Below the pieces are notes generated by a model. That model was not told the origin of the DNA. It did no database searches and saw nothing but the letters and a program-made list of their open reading frames with translations. DNA of 46,087 nucleotides from Halanaerobiaceae bacterium (GTDB lineage: Bacteria > Bacillota > Halanaerobiia > Halanaerobiales > Halarsenatibacteraceae), in NCBI GenBank assembly GCA_007134885.1, contig SLJX01000033.1, positions 1-46,087 of the forward strand, read 5' to 3'. Both the position numbers and the translations under genes were made by a program. Shown here piece by piece: positions 1 to 9,289 of the stretch (positions are counted from its first letter, which is position 1; every line of letters starts with the position of its first letter).

Positions 1-134
1 TAATGCCGGGAGATAATGTGGAGATGAATGCCGAGCTGATCACCCCGATAGCGATGGAAGAGGGGCTGCGCTTTGCGATTAGAGAGGGCGGCAACACCGT
101 CGGGGCCGGCGTTATTACCGATATAGATATGTAA
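1..134 (+). CDS. tuf: Elongation factor Tu, C-terminal end (partial)
   Basis: The window opens inside a gene; the last 43 codons are visible in the frame that ends at TAA 132-134. The peptide reads [14 protein letters not shown], then [19 protein letters not shown] and a short ITDIDM end, which is the conserved C-terminal barrel of EF-Tu. EF-Tu carries aminoacyl-tRNA to the ribosome as a GTP complex. The GTPase domain lies upstream of the window and cannot be checked. Its place directly before rpsJ is the standard str-S10 junction of Bacillota. Confidence 0.97.
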   Translation, partial: MPGDNVEMNAELITPIAMEEGLRFAIREGGNTVGAGVITDIDM

Positions 135-146
135 CAGCGGCTGAGG

Positions 147-173
147 AAAGCCGGGGAGCTCTCTCCTCGCTTT
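147..173 (+). terminator. Stem-loop between tuf and rpsJ, possible terminator or attenuator
   Basis: The arms AAAGCCGGGGAG (147-158) and CTCCTCGCTTT (163-173) pair around a CTCT loop, with one bulged C and one G-T pair. The downstream sequence is T-rich but broken (TTTTCTCCGTTTT), so efficient termination is doubtful. It may separate str-operon from S10-operon transcription or act as an attenuator. Confidence 0.35.
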
Positions 174-219
174 TCTCCGTTTTGAGTCTCCAGCTTGAAT
201 AGTAAAAGGAGGTAAGAAG

Positions 220-531
220 ATGGCCAATCATGAAAAGATTCGGATCAAACTGAAGGCATATGAACATGAGCTTCTGGATAAATCTGCCAAGAAGATTGTT
301 GATACAGCAGAAAGAACCGGAGCGGACATTTCCGGACCCGTTCCTCTACCCACGGAAAAGGAGATCTTTACCGTGTTGAGATCCCCTCATGTTCACAAAG
401 ATGCCCGGGAACAGTTTGAAATGAGAACCCATAAACGTCTGATTGATATTTTAAAGCCAAATTCCAGAACTGTGGATGCCCTGATGAGACTGGATCTGCC
501 TGCCGGGGTAAATATTGAAATTAAACTTTAA
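220..531 (+). CDS. rpsJ: Small ribosomal subunit protein uS10
   Basis: 103 aa, the usual S10 length. Family motifs are clear: [14 protein letters not shown] near the start, SGPVPLPT at about 39-46, the R-S-P-H-V-H-K-D stretch and the C-terminal [12 protein letters not shown]10 sits in the 30S head and, in NusB-NusE form, takes part in antitermination. ATG 220 follows an AAAGGAGGT Shine-Dalgarno at 205-213. It is the first gene of the S10 cluster and lies 30 bases before rplC. Confidence 0.98.
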   Translation: MANHEKIRIKLKAYEHELLDKSAKKIVDTAERTGADISGPVPLPTEKEIFTVLRSPHVHKDAREQFEMRTHKRLIDILKPNSRTVDALMRLDLPAGVNIEIKL

Positions 532-560
532 AGTTCTGTTAGATTGGAGGTGCAAGGAGA

Positions 561-1181
561 ATGGCAAAGGGTTTAATTGGAAAGAAACTGGGCATGACCC
601 AGGTCTTTTCTCCTGAGGGAGAGATGGTTCCGGTTACTGTGATTGAGGCCGGTCCCTGTCTGGTGACCGAAGTGAGAACCGAAGAAAAGGATGGCTACAA
701 TGCTCTGCAGCTGGCCTTTGATAAGGTAAAACCAGCAAAATTAAACAAACCCGAACGGGGAATTTTTGATAAATTGAATGCTGAACCCCGCAAACATCTG
801 CGGGAATTCAGGGATTTTGATGGTGATGAATATCAGCCCGGCGATGAAATTAATCTGGAGATTTTTTCCGAAGGCGAGCTGGTGAATATTTCCGGAGTCA
901 GCAAGGGTAAAGGTTTCTCCGGTAATGTCGAGCGGCATAATCATGCCACCGGCCCGAAAACTCATGGTTCCAGAATGTACCGGGCCCCAGGTTCCATCGG
1001 ATCGACCGATGCTGCCCGCGTTTTTAAGGGGCAGGAATTACCGGGAAGAATGGGTCATGATCAGGTTAAAATTAAAAATTTAGAAATAGTTTCTCTGCGG
1101 CCGGATGATAATGTAATTCTGATCAAGGGTTCTGTGCCGGGACCAAAAAAGAGCATCCTGACCATAGAACTCAGTCAGTAG
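561..1181 (+). CDS. rplC: Large ribosomal subunit protein uL3
   Basis: 206 aa. It begins [14 protein letters not shown], the typical L3 start, and carries the central signature [22 protein letters not shown] followed by HDQVKIKNL; the long loop reaches the peptidyl-transferase centre. L3 is an early 50S assembly protein. Start ATG 561 has the Shine-Dalgarno GGAGGTG at 546-552. It lies between rpsJ and rplD as in all S10 clusters. Confidence 0.98.
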   Translation: MAKGLIGKKLGMTQVFSPEGEMVPVTVIEAGPCLVTEVRTEEKDGYNALQLAFDKVKPAKLNKPERGIFDKLNAEPRKHLREFRDFDGDEYQPGDEINLEIFSEGELVNISGVSKGKGFSGNVERHNHATGPKTHGSRMYRAPGSIGSTDAARVFKGQELPGRMGHDQVKIKNLEIVSLRPDDNVILIKGSVPGPKKSILTIELSQ

Positions 1182-1214
1182 ATTAATATCGGAGAGGAAG
1201 GAGGAGACCTTAAG

Positions 1215-1847
1215 ATGCCACAACTAGGCAAATATAATTCCAGTGGAGAGATGCTGGAAGAGATAGATTTACGGGATGAGATTTTCCAGGAAGAGATAAA
1301 CGAACCGGTGGTTCACGAGGTTGTTAACGCTCAACTGGCAGCCCGCCGTCAGGGCAATGCTTCCACTAAAACCCGCCCGGAAAAGCGAGGGGGAGGACGC
1401 AAGCCCTGGAGACAAAAGGGGACTGGCCGGGCCCGTCACGGCAGTATTCGTTCACCGCTCTGGGTTGGTGGGGGAGTAACCTTTGGCCCCAGGCCGCGCT
1501 CCTATAAAAAGAAGGTTAACCGCAAGGTTAAGAAACTGGCCTATCGTTCCATCTTAAGCTCCAAATATGAAAATGAAGAGCTTAAGATACTCGATAAACT
1601 GGAATTTGCTGAGCCCAAAACCAGAGAAGCCCGAAAGCTGCTGGAGAATCTGGGCCTGGGTGAGAAGAAGGTGCTGATTATTCTGCCGGAAAAGGACGAA
1701 AACAGCTACCTTTCTTTCAGAAATCTTCCCCGGGTAAAGACCATGGTTGCTGAAGCGGTTAATGCTTTTGATCTGTTGAATAATGAAATGATTCTTCTGC
1801 CAGAGGCTGCTCTGGCCAAACTGGAGGAGGTGCTGATTGATGAATGA
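1215..1847 (+). CDS. rplD: Large ribosomal subunit protein uL4
   Basis: 210 aa. The conserved loop with [21 protein letters not shown] and the following [13 protein letters not shown] place it in the L4 family; this loop extends into the peptide exit tunnel. In E. coli L4 also represses its own operon; whether it does so here is unknown. Its stop codon overlaps the start of rplW by 8 bases, suggesting coupled translation. Confidence 0.98.
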   Translation: MPQLGKYNSSGEMLEEIDLRDEIFQEEINEPVVHEVVNAQLAARRQGNASTKTRPEKRGGGRKPWRQKGTGRARHGSIRSPLWVGGGVTFGPRPRSYKKKVNRKVKKLAYRSILSSKYENEELKILDKLEFAEPKTREARKLLENLGLGEKKVLIILPEKDENSYLSFRNLPRVKTMVAEAVNAFDLLNNEMILLPEAALAKLEEVLIDE

Positions 1848-2130
1848 TCTACGCGATGTGATTATTCAGCCTCTGATAACTGAAAAGAGCATGAGGGTGA
1901 TGGAAGAAAATAATGCCTACACCTTCGAGGTAGCTCCTGATGCTAATAAGGTCCAGATCAAGCGGGCAGTAGAACAGATTTTTAATGTTAAGGTTGAAAA
2001 GGTCAACACCATGAATATGAGAGGCAAGAAAAGAAGACTGGGCTTTACCGAAGGCAAAAGAAAAGACTGGAAGAAAGCAATTGTCAGGCTTCACGAAGAT
2101 GATTCAATTGAAATTTTTGAAGGTATCTAA
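1840..2130 (+). CDS. rplW: Large ribosomal subunit protein uL23
   Basis: 96 aa from ATG 1840; a TTG at 1837 is also in frame, but ATG has better spacing from the GGAGGAGG at 1823-1830. The protein reads [15 protein letters not shown] and later [17 protein letters not shown], with the MRGKKRR basic patch, all typical of L23. It sits at the tunnel exit and docks trigger factor and SRP. The start overlaps the rplD end by 8 bases. Confidence 0.97.
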   Translation: MNDLRDVIIQPLITEKSMRVMEENNAYTFEVAPDANKVQIKRAVEQIFNVKVEKVNTMNMRGKKRRLGFTEGKRKDWKKAIVRLHEDDSIEIFEGI

Positions 2131-2178
2131 GGAATTTTTATATGATAAATTACAGTAATCAAAGGAGGGTTAAAGAAA

Positions 2179-3012
2179 ATGGCTATTAAAAAATTCAAGC
2201 CTACCACTCCTTCCAGAAGATATATGACTGTTTCTGATTTTAAGGAGATCACCAAAACAGAACCAGAAAAGAGCTTGCTGGCGCCAATGAAAAGAAGCGG
2301 AGGAAGGAATGTTAACGGCAGAATTACCTCCCGGCGTCGGGGGGGAGGACACAAAAAGCGTTACAGAATTATTGATTTCAAAAGAGATAAAGATGGCGTT
2401 CCGGCCAGAGTCAGCAGCATTGAATATGACCCCAACCGCTCGGCCCGGATTGCGCTTCTGACCTATTATGATGGAGAAAAGCGCTATATCCTGGCCCCCA
2501 ACAGGGTTCAGGTGGGAGATGTGCTGGAGACCGGCGAGGAGGCCGACATCAAACCCGGCAATGCCCTGAAACTTAAAAATATTCCCGTCGGCACCATCGT
2601 TCATAATATCGAAATGCAGCCCGGCCGGGGTGGGCAGATTGCCCGTTCGGCTGGAACCATGGCTCAAATTCTAGCCAAGGAGGGCAAATACTGTACCGTT
2701 AAAATGCCTTCAGGCGAAGTCAGGATGTTACGCAGTGACTGCAGGGCTACTGTGGGGCAGGTTGGAAATATTGAGCACGAAAACATTGTTGTTGGTAAAG
2801 CCGGAAGAGCCCGCTGGAAGGGGAAAAGACCCAGCGTCAGAGGAGTTGTCATGAATCCTCATGATCACCCCCACGGGGGAGGAGAAGGCAAATCGCCTGC
2901 CGGAAGACACCCGGTAACTCCCTGGGGACAGAAAACCATGGGCAAGAAAACCCGCAAGTCCAAAAAATCCGATAAATTGATAGTAAAATCTCGCAAATCT
3001 AAAAAACGCTAA
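2179..3012 (+). CDS. rplB: Large ribosomal subunit protein uL2
   Basis: 277 aa. It starts [13 protein letters not shown] and has the [13 protein letters not shown] and [13 protein letters not shown] blocks plus the C-terminal [17 protein letters not shown] loop with the conserved histidine near the peptidyl-transferase centre. L2 helps join the subunits. The tail is very basic ([11 protein letters not shown]). ATG 2179 follows AAAGGAGGG at 2160-2168, 48 bases after rplW. Confidence 0.98.
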   Translation: MAIKKFKPTTPSRRYMTVSDFKEITKTEPEKSLLAPMKRSGGRNVNGRITSRRRGGGHKKRYRIIDFKRDKDGVPARVSSIEYDPNRSARIALLTYYDGEKRYILAPNRVQVGDVLETGEEADIKPGNALKLKNIPVGTIVHNIEMQPGRGGQIARSAGTMAQILAKEGKYCTVKMPSGEVRMLRSDCRATVGQVGNIEHENIVVGKAGRARWKGKRPSVRGVVMNPHDHPHGGGEGKSPAGRHPVTPWGQKTMGKKTRKSKKSDKLIVKSRKSKKR

Positions 3013-3033
3013 ACCAGAAAGGGGGATGTGATC

Positions 3034-3321
3034 TTGGCTAAAAGAGCATATCAAAATGGTCCCTTTGTTGAAAAAAAATTAATGCAAAAAATAGAAGAGA
3101 TGAATGAGAGCGGCGAAAAAGAAGTGATTAGAAGCTGGTCCCGGAGCTCAACCATCTATCCTGAAATGGTCGGACATACCATCGCCATTCATGACGGACG
3201 TAAGCATGTACCTGTCTTTATAACCGAAGAGATGGTTGGCCATAAACTGGGTGAGTTTGCTCCAACCAGAATTTTTAGATCGCACAGCCGCCACAGCGAA
3301 AGATCCACTGCTTTAAAATAA
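3034..3321 (+). CDS. rpsS: Small ribosomal subunit protein uS19
   Basis: 95 aa from TTG 3034. An in-frame GTG at 3028 would add two residues, but it lies too close to the GGGGG Shine-Dalgarno (3021-3025). The N-terminus from TTG reads [15 protein letters not shown], aligning with the S19 start. Conserved parts include [26 protein letters not shown] and LGEFAPTR. S19 binds 16S rRNA in the head with S13. Confidence 0.96.
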   Translation: MAKRAYQNGPFVEKKLMQKIEEMNESGEKEVIRSWSRSSTIYPEMVGHTIAIHDGRKHVPVFITEEMVGHKLGEFAPTRIFRSHSRHSERSTALK

Positions 3322-3330
3322 AACACTATA

Positions 3331-3350
3331 AAAAAATACTGTTATTTTTT
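3331..3350 (+). other. A/T-only stem-loop between rpsS and rplV
   Basis: AAAAAATA (3331-3338) and TATTTTTT (3343-3350) form a perfect 8-bp stem with a CTGT loop, inside the 68-base rpsS-rplV gap, which is larger than most gaps in this cluster. A stem of only A-T pairs is weak; it could be an RNase-sensitive spacer. No T-tract of the usual kind follows, so I do not call it a terminator. Confidence 0.35.
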
Positions 3351-3389
3351 AGAAATATGTTTACCGCTTGAGATGAAGGGGGTTTAAGG

Positions 3390-3731
3390 ATGGAGGCAAA
3401 AGCTGTTGCCAAACATGTGAGAATATCTCCCCGCAAGGCCCGTCAGGTAATAGATCTGGTCCGGGATAAAGAGGTGGGGGAAGCCATCGCAGTATTAAAA
3501 AACACACCCAAGAAAGCTTCAGGAATGATAGAAAAGGTAATTAATTCTGCCGCGGCAAATGCCGAACACAATCACGACATGATTGTTGAGGATCTCTATG
3601 TTGCCGAGGCCTATGTTGATGAAGGTCCGACAATGAAAAGATATCGTCCGCGTGCAATGGGACAGGCTTCAATGATTCGCAAAAGAACAAGCCATATAAC
3701 GATTGTGTTAAAAGAAAAGAAGGAGGGATAA
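3390..3731 (+). CDS. rplV: Large ribosomal subunit protein uL22
   Basis: 113 aa. Family signatures are [19 protein letters not shown] at the start, [14 protein letters not shown] in the middle, and the hairpin loop region [20 protein letters not shown], which reaches into the exit tunnel. It assembles early with 23S rRNA. The stop is two bases before the rpsC start, so the pair are probably translated together. Confidence 0.98.
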   Translation: MEAKAVAKHVRISPRKARQVIDLVRDKEVGEAIAVLKNTPKKASGMIEKVINSAAANAEHNHDMIVEDLYVAEAYVDEGPTMKRYRPRAMGQASMIRKRTSHITIVLKEKKEG

Positions 3732-3733
3732 AT

Positions 3734-4378
3734 TTGGGTCAAAAAGTCCATCCCCACGGTCTCAGGGTTGGAGTGATTAAAGACTGGGATGCCAAATGGT
3801 ATGCCGACAACAAGGATTACTCTGAACTCCTCCATGAAGACCTGGAAGTGCGAGAGCACATCAAAAAGAAGATGTTTGATGCTGGAATATCACGAGTTGT
3901 AATTGAACGGGCTGCCAAGAAACTTAAAATTGACATATACACTGCCCGCCCCGGTATGGTAATTGGAAGAGGCGGTTCGGAAGTTGATGCTCTAAGACAG
4001 GATATTGAAAATATGACCGGCAAAACCGCTCAGATCAATGTGGTTGAAGTTGACAATCCCGAACTGGACGCTCAACTGGTAGCAGAGGCCATTGCCGCCC
4101 AGCTGTTAAAGAGAGTCTCCTTTCGCCGGGCCATGAAGCAGGCTATGAACCGGGCCATGCGCATGGGCGCTGAGGGTTTTAGAGTTCAGAGCAGCGGCCG
4201 GTTAGGCGGCGCAGAAATGGCCAGAAGAGAGGGCTATAGTGAAGGTTCTGTTCCTCTCCATACACTGAGAGCAGATATTGATTATGGTTTTGCCGAAGCT
4301 AAAACAACCTACGGAACAATAGGTGTTAAAGTCTGGATTAATAAAGGAGAAATATTACCTGAGGTAGAGGAAGACTAA
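3734..4378 (+). CDS. rpsC: Small ribosomal subunit protein uS3
   Basis: 214 aa from TTG 3734, preceded by AGGAGGGA at 3720-3727. The start [12 protein letters not shown], the KH motif [10 protein letters not shown] (residues about 75-84) and the C-terminal S3 block [20 protein letters not shown] followed by [12 protein letters not shown] are all present. S3 lies at the mRNA entry channel and has helicase function in the ribosome. Confidence 0.98.
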   Translation: MGQKVHPHGLRVGVIKDWDAKWYADNKDYSELLHEDLEVREHIKKKMFDAGISRVVIERAAKKLKIDIYTARPGMVIGRGGSEVDALRQDIENMTGKTAQINVVEVDNPELDAQLVAEAIAAQLLKRVSFRRAMKQAMNRAMRMGAEGFRVQSSGRLGGAEMARREGYSEGSVPLHTLRADIDYGFAEAKTTYGTIGVKVWINKGEILPEVEED

Positions 4379-4408
4379 GGTAATTTGCAGGAGAAAGGAG
4401 GCAGCAGA

Positions 4409-4837
4409 ATGCTCGTCCCAAAAAGAGTAAAACATCGCAAACAGCACCGGGGTAGAATGAAGGGCAAAGCCGTTAAAGGCACCAACGTTACCTTCGGTGA
4501 ATTTGGTCTGCAGGCTCTTGAACCGGCCTGGATTACCAATAGACAGATTGAGGCTGCTAGAATTGCTTTAACCCGGCATATCAAGCGAGGTGGGAAGGTC
4601 TGGGTTAAGATCTTTCCCGATAAGCCTGTTACCCAGAAACCTGCCGAAACTAGAATGGGCAGTGGTAAGGGAGCAGTGGAAAACTGGGTCGCTGTTGTTA
4701 GACCCGGAAGAATAATGTTTGAGATTGCCGGTATCGAAGAAGAGATGGCCCGGGAAGCCATGAGGCTGGCCTCGCACAAACTCCCGATTAAAACTAAATT
4801 TGTTGCAAGAGATGGTGGTGAGTCCAATGAGGGCTGA
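4409..4837 (+). CDS. rplP: Large ribosomal subunit protein uL16
   Basis: 142 aa from ATG 4409, which follows AAAGGAGG at 4394-4401; an upstream in-frame start at 4385 would add an atypical leader. L16 begins [15 protein letters not shown] as here, followed by [11 protein letters not shown] and the [14 protein letters not shown] block. L16 lies near the A-site tRNA. The gene overlaps rpmC by 11 bases. Confidence 0.97.
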   Translation: MLVPKRVKHRKQHRGRMKGKAVKGTNVTFGEFGLQALEPAWITNRQIEAARIALTRHIKRGGKVWVKIFPDKPVTQKPAETRMGSGKGAVENWVAVVRPGRIMFEIAGIEEEMAREAMRLASHKLPIKTKFVARDGGESNEG

Positions 4838-5033
4838 TGAATTAAGAAATATGACAGACCTGGAACTGGAACAGAAGCTGGATGAATTTAAGGAAGAGCT
4901 GTTTAATTTAAGATTTCAGCATGCAACTGCCCGGCTCGATAATCCCATGAGGATCAGACAGGTCAAAAGAACAATTGCCAGAATTAAGACGATTTTGCGA
5001 GAAAGAGAACTGGGTTTAAAAAGAGAGGCCTAG
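4827..5033 (+). CDS. rpmC: Large ribosomal subunit protein uL29
   Basis: 68 aa from ATG 4827; the start [20 protein letters not shown] and the body [20 protein letters not shown] are typical of L29. A longer frame opening at 4800 would fall within rplP and lacks family support. L29 forms part of the tunnel exit with L23. It overlaps the end of rplP, a sign of coupled translation. Confidence 0.95.
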   Translation: MRADELRNMTDLELEQKLDEFKEELFNLRFQHATARLDNPMRIRQVKRTIARIKTILRERELGLKREA

Positions 5034-5056
5034 GATAATCGGAAGGGAGGTTTATT

Positions 5057-5317
5057 ATGGCAGTTGAGAGAAAGGAACGGAAAGAAGAGATTGGTTATGT
5101 AGTAAGCGATAAAATGGATAAGACCGTGACGGTTGCTGTGGAAAGGCGAAAACAGCATCCCCTATATAAGAGGGTAATAAAAAGAACCAAAAAGTTTAAA
5201 GCCCATGATGAAGATAACACCTGCAACGAGGGAGATAAGGTTAAAATCAAGGAAACCCGACCTTTAAGCAAAACCAAGAGATGGCGGGTAATTGAGGTTC
5301 TAGAAAAAGCCAAGTAA
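5057..5317 (+). CDS. rpsQ: Small ribosomal subunit protein uS17
   Basis: 86 aa. An OB-fold protein with [21 protein letters not shown], then [16 protein letters not shown] and the [14 protein letters not shown]-terminal motif, all diagnostic of S17. It binds 16S rRNA early in assembly. Shine-Dalgarno GGGAGG (5043-5048) precedes ATG 5057. Confidence 0.97.
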   Translation: MAVERKERKEEIGYVVSDKMDKTVTVAVERRKQHPLYKRVIKRTKKFKAHDEDNTCNEGDKVKIKETRPLSKTKRWRVIEVLEKAK

Positions 5318-5346
5318 ATTAACCGGTATGTGAAGGGGTGTATACG

Positions 5347-5715
5347 ATGATCCAAGTGGAAAGCCGCCTCAGGGTAGCAGATAATTCTGGAGCCCGGGAA
5401 CTGCTCTGCATTAAAGTTCCTGGAGGCACCAGGAAGAGATATGCTGGCGTTGGGGAAGAAGTGATCTGCAGTGTCAAGGAAGCAATTCCTGACGGCATGG
5501 TTAAAAAAGGTGATATTGTTAAAGCTTTAGTTGTTCGGACCAAAAAGGAAACCAGGCGTCCGGATGGTTCATATATAAAATTTGATGAAAACGCAGCTGT
5601 GATTTTGGATGATGTTAATAACCCCAAGGGAACCAGGATTTTTGGACCTGTGACCAGGGAATTACGTGATAAAAACTATATGAAGATAATTTCTCTGGCA
5701 CCGGAAGTATTATAG
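5347..5715 (+). CDS. rplN: Large ribosomal subunit protein uL14
   Basis: 122 aa from ATG 5347, exactly the usual L14 length; a GTG at 5338 lies inside the Shine-Dalgarno (AAGGGGTG). The start [19 protein letters not shown] is near-invariant in L14, and the C-terminus has the [20 protein letters not shown] motif. L14 contributes to the subunit bridge. First gene of the classic spc operon; no promoter is evident in the 29-base gap. Confidence 0.98.
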   Translation: MIQVESRLRVADNSGARELLCIKVPGGTRKRYAGVGEEVICSVKEAIPDGMVKKGDIVKALVVRTKKETRRPDGSYIKFDENAAVILDDVNNPKGTRIFGPVTRELRDKNYMKIISLAPEVL

Positions 5716-5734
5716 TGCAAAGGAGGGGCAGCCG

Positions 5735-6064
5735 GTGAAGGTAAAAAAAGGAGACCAGGTAGAAATTATAGCTGGTAAAGATAAAGGTAAACGCGGTGAA
5801 ATTTTAAGCGTTGATCGAGATGAAGACCGGGTCATTGTCGAAGGAGCTAATATTATCTATCGTCATATGCGGCCCAGCCAGGAAATGCAACAGGGCGGCA
5901 TTATCGAGAATGAAGGGCCGATTCATGTATCCAATGTAATGTTAGTATGTCCGAGTTGTGATGAAAAGAGCCGGATAGGCTACAGATTTATTTCTGGTGG
6001 TGCTGAAGACCGCAAGCAGAAGGTTCGGTACTGCAAAAAATGCGATGAAATAATTGATAACTAA
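5735..6064 (+). CDS. rplX: Large ribosomal subunit protein uL24 with cysteine pairs
   Basis: 109 aa from GTG 5735. KOW motif KKGDQVEIIAGKDKGKRGEI at residues 4-23, then HMRPSQEMQQGGI and EGPIHVSNVML, as in L24. The C-terminal half has CPSC (72-75) and CKKC (100-103), a possible zinc-binding set found in some L24 proteins. L24 starts 50S assembly. Shine-Dalgarno AGGAGGGG at 5721-5728. Confidence 0.97.
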   Translation: MKVKKGDQVEIIAGKDKGKRGEILSVDRDEDRVIVEGANIIYRHMRPSQEMQQGGIIENEGPIHVSNVMLVCPSCDEKSRIGYRFISGGAEDRKQKVRYCKKCDEIIDN

Positions 6065-6112
6065 GGAATGAGACAGGGGATAAATAAGGTTTGAAGGAAG
6101 GAGGTCCAAGTT

Positions 6113-6652
6113 ATGTCTGTACTGGCAAAAGAATACCGGGAAGAAATTCGTCCCGCCCTGGTAGAAAAGTTTGAGTATGAAAATGTTATGGAAGCTCCCC
6201 AGATTGACAAGATTATCATTAATGTAGGTCTGGGTGATGCCAAGGAAGACTCCAAACTGCTGGATGCTGCCATAGAGGATGTTGCCAGAATAACCGGTCA
6301 GCGTCCCACGGTAACCCGGGCCAAGAAAGCGATTGCCAACTTTAAAATCCGGGAAGGCATGCCGGTAGGGCTCAAGGTTACTCTGAGAGGCAGGTTGATG
6401 TACGAGTTTCTTTACAAGCTGATCAATGTTACCTTCCCCCGGGTCCGGGACTTCAGGGGAATTTCTCCCAACTCCTTCGATGGACGGGGAAATTACAGTC
6501 TGGGAATCAGCAATCATACCGTATTTCCTGAAATCAAGGTAGATGAGGTTGATGAAGTTTTTGGCATGCAGGTTACTATTGTGACAACAGCTGAGACAGA
6601 TGAAGAGGCATTTGAGCTGCTCAGCCAGATGAATATGCCCTTCAAGAGATAG
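6113..6652 (+). CDS. rplE: Large ribosomal subunit protein uL5
   Basis: 179 aa, the standard length. Conserved regions: IDKIIINVGLGDAKED, TGQRPTVTRAKKAIANFKIR, the long LYKLINVTFPRVRDFRGI and the C-terminal VTTAETDEEAFELL. L5 binds 5S rRNA with L18 and touches P-site tRNA. Start ATG 6113 follows GGAAGGAGGT at 6096-6105. Confidence 0.98.
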   Translation: MSVLAKEYREEIRPALVEKFEYENVMEAPQIDKIIINVGLGDAKEDSKLLDAAIEDVARITGQRPTVTRAKKAIANFKIREGMPVGLKVTLRGRLMYEFLYKLINVTFPRVRDFRGISPNSFDGRGNYSLGISNHTVFPEIKVDEVDEVFGMQVTIVTTAETDEEAFELLSQMNMPFKR

Positions 6653-6709
6653 ATTAAGAATCATTAAGAACAATTAGGGGGCAACAATAAATTTAAGGAG
6701 GGATATACT

Positions 6710-6895
6710 GTGGCCCGCAAGGCTTTAATTGAAAAGGCTAATAAGGAGCCTAAATATTCCACCCGCAAGGTTAATAGATGCAGCCGCTGTGGCAGAGTAA
6801 GAGGCTACATGAGAAAGTTTGATCTCTGCCGGATCTGCTTTAGAGAACTGGCCCATAAAGGTGAAATTCCTGGAGTAAAAAAAGCCAGCTGGTAA
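6710..6895 (+). CDS. rpsN: Small ribosomal subunit protein uS14, zinc type
   Basis: 61 aa from GTG 6710. It has the zinc-binding CxxC pairs C24-C27 and C40-C43 (CSRCGR and CRICFRE), which mark the short zinc-containing (type Z) S14 common in Bacillota rather than the long zinc-free form. S14 completes the 30S head. Shine-Dalgarno AAGGAGGG lies before the start. Confidence 0.97.
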   Translation: MARKALIEKANKEPKYSTRKVNRCSRCGRVRGYMRKFDLCRICFRELAHKGEIPGVKKASW

Positions 6896-6921
6896 AGAAA
6901 GAATGAAAGGAGGTTTTTTCT

Positions 6922-7320
6922 TTGAATATAAATGATCCTATTGCCGATATGTTGACCAGAGTTCGGAATGCTAACAATGCTGAGAAAAGCGTGGTTAACA
7001 TCCCGGCTTCTAAAATAAAACATGGTATAGGCGAAATTCTTAAAGAAGAAGGTTATGTGCGGGATGTTAAACTGATTGATCGCAATCCTCAGAATGATAT
7101 CAGACTCTATCTCAAGTACGGAGATAATGGGGAAAAGGTAATTACCGGCCTGAAAAGAATCAGCAAACCGGGATTAAGAGTATATGTTGGTAAAGATGAA
7201 ATTCCCCGGGTGCTGGGAGGGCTGGGAGTGGCAATTATCTCAACCTCCCAGGGGGTGCTCTCCGACAAGCAGGCCCGGGAGCAGGGGATTGGCGGAGAAG
7301 TTCTCTGTTATGTCTGGTAA
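6922..7320 (+). CDS. rpsH: Small ribosomal subunit protein uS8
   Basis: 132 aa from TTG 6922, eight bases after AAAGGAGG (6906-6913). The start [17 protein letters not shown] and the C-terminal signature [20 protein letters not shown] are family hallmarks. S8 binds the central domain of 16S rRNA and in E. coli regulates the spc operon by binding its mRNA. Confidence 0.98.
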   Translation: MNINDPIADMLTRVRNANNAEKSVVNIPASKIKHGIGEILKEEGYVRDVKLIDRNPQNDIRLYLKYGDNGEKVITGLKRISKPGLRVYVGKDEIPRVLGGLGVAIISTSQGVLSDKQAREQGIGGEVLCYVW

Positions 7321-7350
7321 ATAATTACTGGTAATCAGGAGGTGGCAAAA

Positions 7351-7884
7351 GTGTCCAGAATAGGAAAATTACCTGTGGAACTGCCGGAGAAGGTCCAGGC
7401 CTCGCTGACCGGGGATGAACTTACTATTAAAGGGCCCCGGGGTGAGCTGACCAGAAAGATTCATGAGAGAGTTGCTCTGGATATCTCAGATGAAGAGATA
7501 GTGGTTAAACGTCAGAGCGACTCCAAGGATGATAAATCTCTCCAGGGCATGACCAGAAGCATTGTGGACAGTATGGTTGAAGGTGTAACAAAAGGTTTTA
7601 GCAAAAAGTTGGAGATGAAAGGTGTCGGTTACAGCGCCACGCTTCAGGGCAAATCCCTGCAGCTGGAGGTTGGCTATTCTCATCCGGTGGTGATTGATCC
7701 TCCGGGAAATATTGAATTTGAAGTTGGCAAAAAGAATACCATTACAGTTAGCGGCAACGATAAGCAGCTGGTGGGAGATGTAGCCGCCCGGATCAGGTCT
7801 GTCAGAGAACCGGAACCTTATAAGGGTAAAGGAATAAAGTATGCAGATGAAAGAATCAGGAGAAAAGAGGGTAAGACCGGTTAA
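7351..7884 (+). CDS. rplF: Large ribosomal subunit protein uL6
   Basis: 177 aa from GTG 7351, giving SRIGKLPVELPEKV, the normal L6 start. An upstream GTG at 7342 lies inside the Shine-Dalgarno (AGGAGGTG, 7337-7344) and is unlikely. The two L6 repeats are visible, with GYSHPVVIDPP and the C-terminal EPYKGKGIKYADERIRRKEGK. L6 lies near the sarcin-ricin loop. Confidence 0.97.
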   Translation: MSRIGKLPVELPEKVQASLTGDELTIKGPRGELTRKIHERVALDISDEEIVVKRQSDSKDDKSLQGMTRSIVDSMVEGVTKGFSKKLEMKGVGYSATLQGKSLQLEVGYSHPVVIDPPGNIEFEVGKKNTITVSGNDKQLVGDVAARIRSVREPEPYKGKGIKYADERIRRKEGKTG

Positions 7885-7929
7885 ATCAGCCAATATATAC
7901 TGGAATTGTAGGAAGGGAGTGAAGCTGGC

Positions 7930-8295
7930 ATGAGCAAGTTAGATAAGGAAGCTGCCAGAAAACGCAGGCATCAAAGAATTCGTAATAAAATTACTGGCAC
8001 TCCATCACGGCCCAGAATGTGTGTCCACCGCAGCTTGAAAAATATTTACGTTCAACTGATAGATGATTTACGGGAAATAACCCTGACCTCTGCCTCCACG
8101 CTAGACCCTGCTATCCGAGAAGAAATATCCAAGGGCGGCAACAAAGAGGCCGCTGCTAAGGTAGGCAGATTAATAGCTGAGAGAGCACAGGAAAAGGGAA
8201 TTGAAGAGGTAGTTTTTGACCGGGCCGGTTATAAGTATCATGGACGGGTAAGAGCTCTCGCTGAAGCGGCGCGGGAAAAGGGCTTAAACTTTTAA
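7930..8295 (+). CDS. rplR: Large ribosomal subunit protein uL18
   Basis: 121 aa. Basic N-terminus [20 protein letters not shown], then [15 protein letters not shown] and the C-terminal [20 protein letters not shown] match L18, which brings 5S rRNA into the 50S subunit together with L5. ATG 7930 follows GGAAGGGAG. Fifteen bases separate it from the rpsE frame. Confidence 0.98.
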   Translation: MSKLDKEAARKRRHQRIRNKITGTPSRPRMCVHRSLKNIYVQLIDDLREITLTSASTLDPAIREEISKGGNKEAAAKVGRLIAERAQEKGIEEVVFDRAGYKYHGRVRALAEAAREKGLNF

Positions 8296-8313
8296 GGCAA
8301 AGGAGGCGAATTG

Positions 8314-8817
8314 ATGAATACCAAAGTTGATCCCAGCAAACTGGATCTGGAAGAAAGAGTGGTAGATATAAACAGAGTTTCCAAGGTAGTTAAGGGTGGC
8401 CGGCGTTTTAGCTTTACCGCCCTGGTAGCCGTGGGAGATGAAAGCGGCTATGTTGGCGTGGGCTACGGTAAGGCCAATGAAGTACCGGAGGCCATCAGAA
8501 AGGGAATAGATGATGCCAAGAAAAATCTGATCAAAGTTCCCATGGTAGAAAATACCATTCCCCATGAAATTACGGGTGAATATGGTGCCGGCAGGGTTCT
8601 GCTCAAGCCTGCTGCTCCCGGTACCGGAGTTATTGCCGGGGGACCGGTGCGGGCGGTGGTTGAGCTGGCAGGTATCAAAGACATTCTCACCAAGTCACTG
8701 GGTAGTTCCAACCCCATTAATATGGTTAAAGCCACTACCAACGGCCTGAAAAGGCTGAAAAATATTGAACAGGTGGCAGCTCTACGGGGTAAGTCCGTAG
8801 AAGAGATAGAAAGATAA
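8314..8817 (+). CDS. rpsE: Small ribosomal subunit protein uS5
   Basis: 167 aa from ATG 8314; the TTG just before it (8311) is in frame but less well placed after AGGAGGCG (8301-8308). Domains: the dsRNA-binding-like block [20 protein letters not shown] followed by [15 protein letters not shown], then [20 protein letters not shown] and a C-terminal [18 protein letters not shown]5 helps accuracy at the decoding site. The usual next gene, rpmD, is absent: only 27 bases separate rpsE from rplO. Confidence 0.97.
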   Translation: MNTKVDPSKLDLEERVVDINRVSKVVKGGRRFSFTALVAVGDESGYVGVGYGKANEVPEAIRKGIDDAKKNLIKVPMVENTIPHEITGEYGAGRVLLKPAAPGTGVIAGGPVRAVVELAGIKDILTKSLGSSNPINMVKATTNGLKRLKNIEQVAALRGKSVEEIER

Positions 8818-8844
8818 ATCAGTATTTTGAGGAGGTGCAAGTTG

Positions 8845-9288
8845 ATGAGACTTCATGATTTACAGCCCGCCCCTAACTCTAAAAAGAAAAAACAGCGAGT
8901 TGGCCGGGGAATAGGTTCGGGACGGGGATATACCTGCGGCAGAGGAGCTAACGGACAGAATTCCCGTTCAGGTGGAAAAGTTAGACCTACCTTTGAAGGG
9001 GGACAGACTCCTCTTTTCCGGAGGCTGCCCAAAAAGGGTTTCAATAATCCCAGCAAAAAAAATTACAATATCATTAACCTCAAGCAGCTCAATAAATTTC
9101 CGGAAGATACAGTTATTACCCCGGAACTACTCCAGGAAGAGGGTTTAATCAACAAACTGGCTTCTGCTGGAGTTAAGGTCCTGGGTGATGGTGAAATAGA
9201 GAAAAAACTGACCGTTAGAGCTCAGGCTTTCAGCAAATCTGCCCGAGAGAAAATCGCTGATGCCGGTGGAAAGGCCGAGGTGATTTAA
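8845..9288 (+). CDS. rplO: Large ribosomal subunit protein uL15
   Basis: 147 aa from ATG 8845, eight bases after GAGGAGGTG (8829-8837). An in-frame TTG at 8827 would place the Shine-Dalgarno inside the gene. Start [20 protein letters not shown], the glycine-rich [20 protein letters not shown] and [20 protein letters not shown] identify L15. Late 50S assembly protein. It ends one base before the secY start. Confidence 0.97.
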   Translation: MRLHDLQPAPNSKKKKQRVGRGIGSGRGYTCGRGANGQNSRSGGKVRPTFEGGQTPLFRRLPKKGFNNPSKKNYNIINLKQLNKFPEDTVITPELLQEEGLINKLASAGVKVLGDGEIEKKLTVRAQAFSKSAREKIADAGGKAEVI

Positions 9289-9289
9289 T

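Noticed and set aside
741-4827. Several long reverse-strand open frames under the ribosomal genes
   Set aside because: They mirror highly conserved ribosomal proteins on the plus strand, lack Shine-Dalgarno sites and resemble no family.
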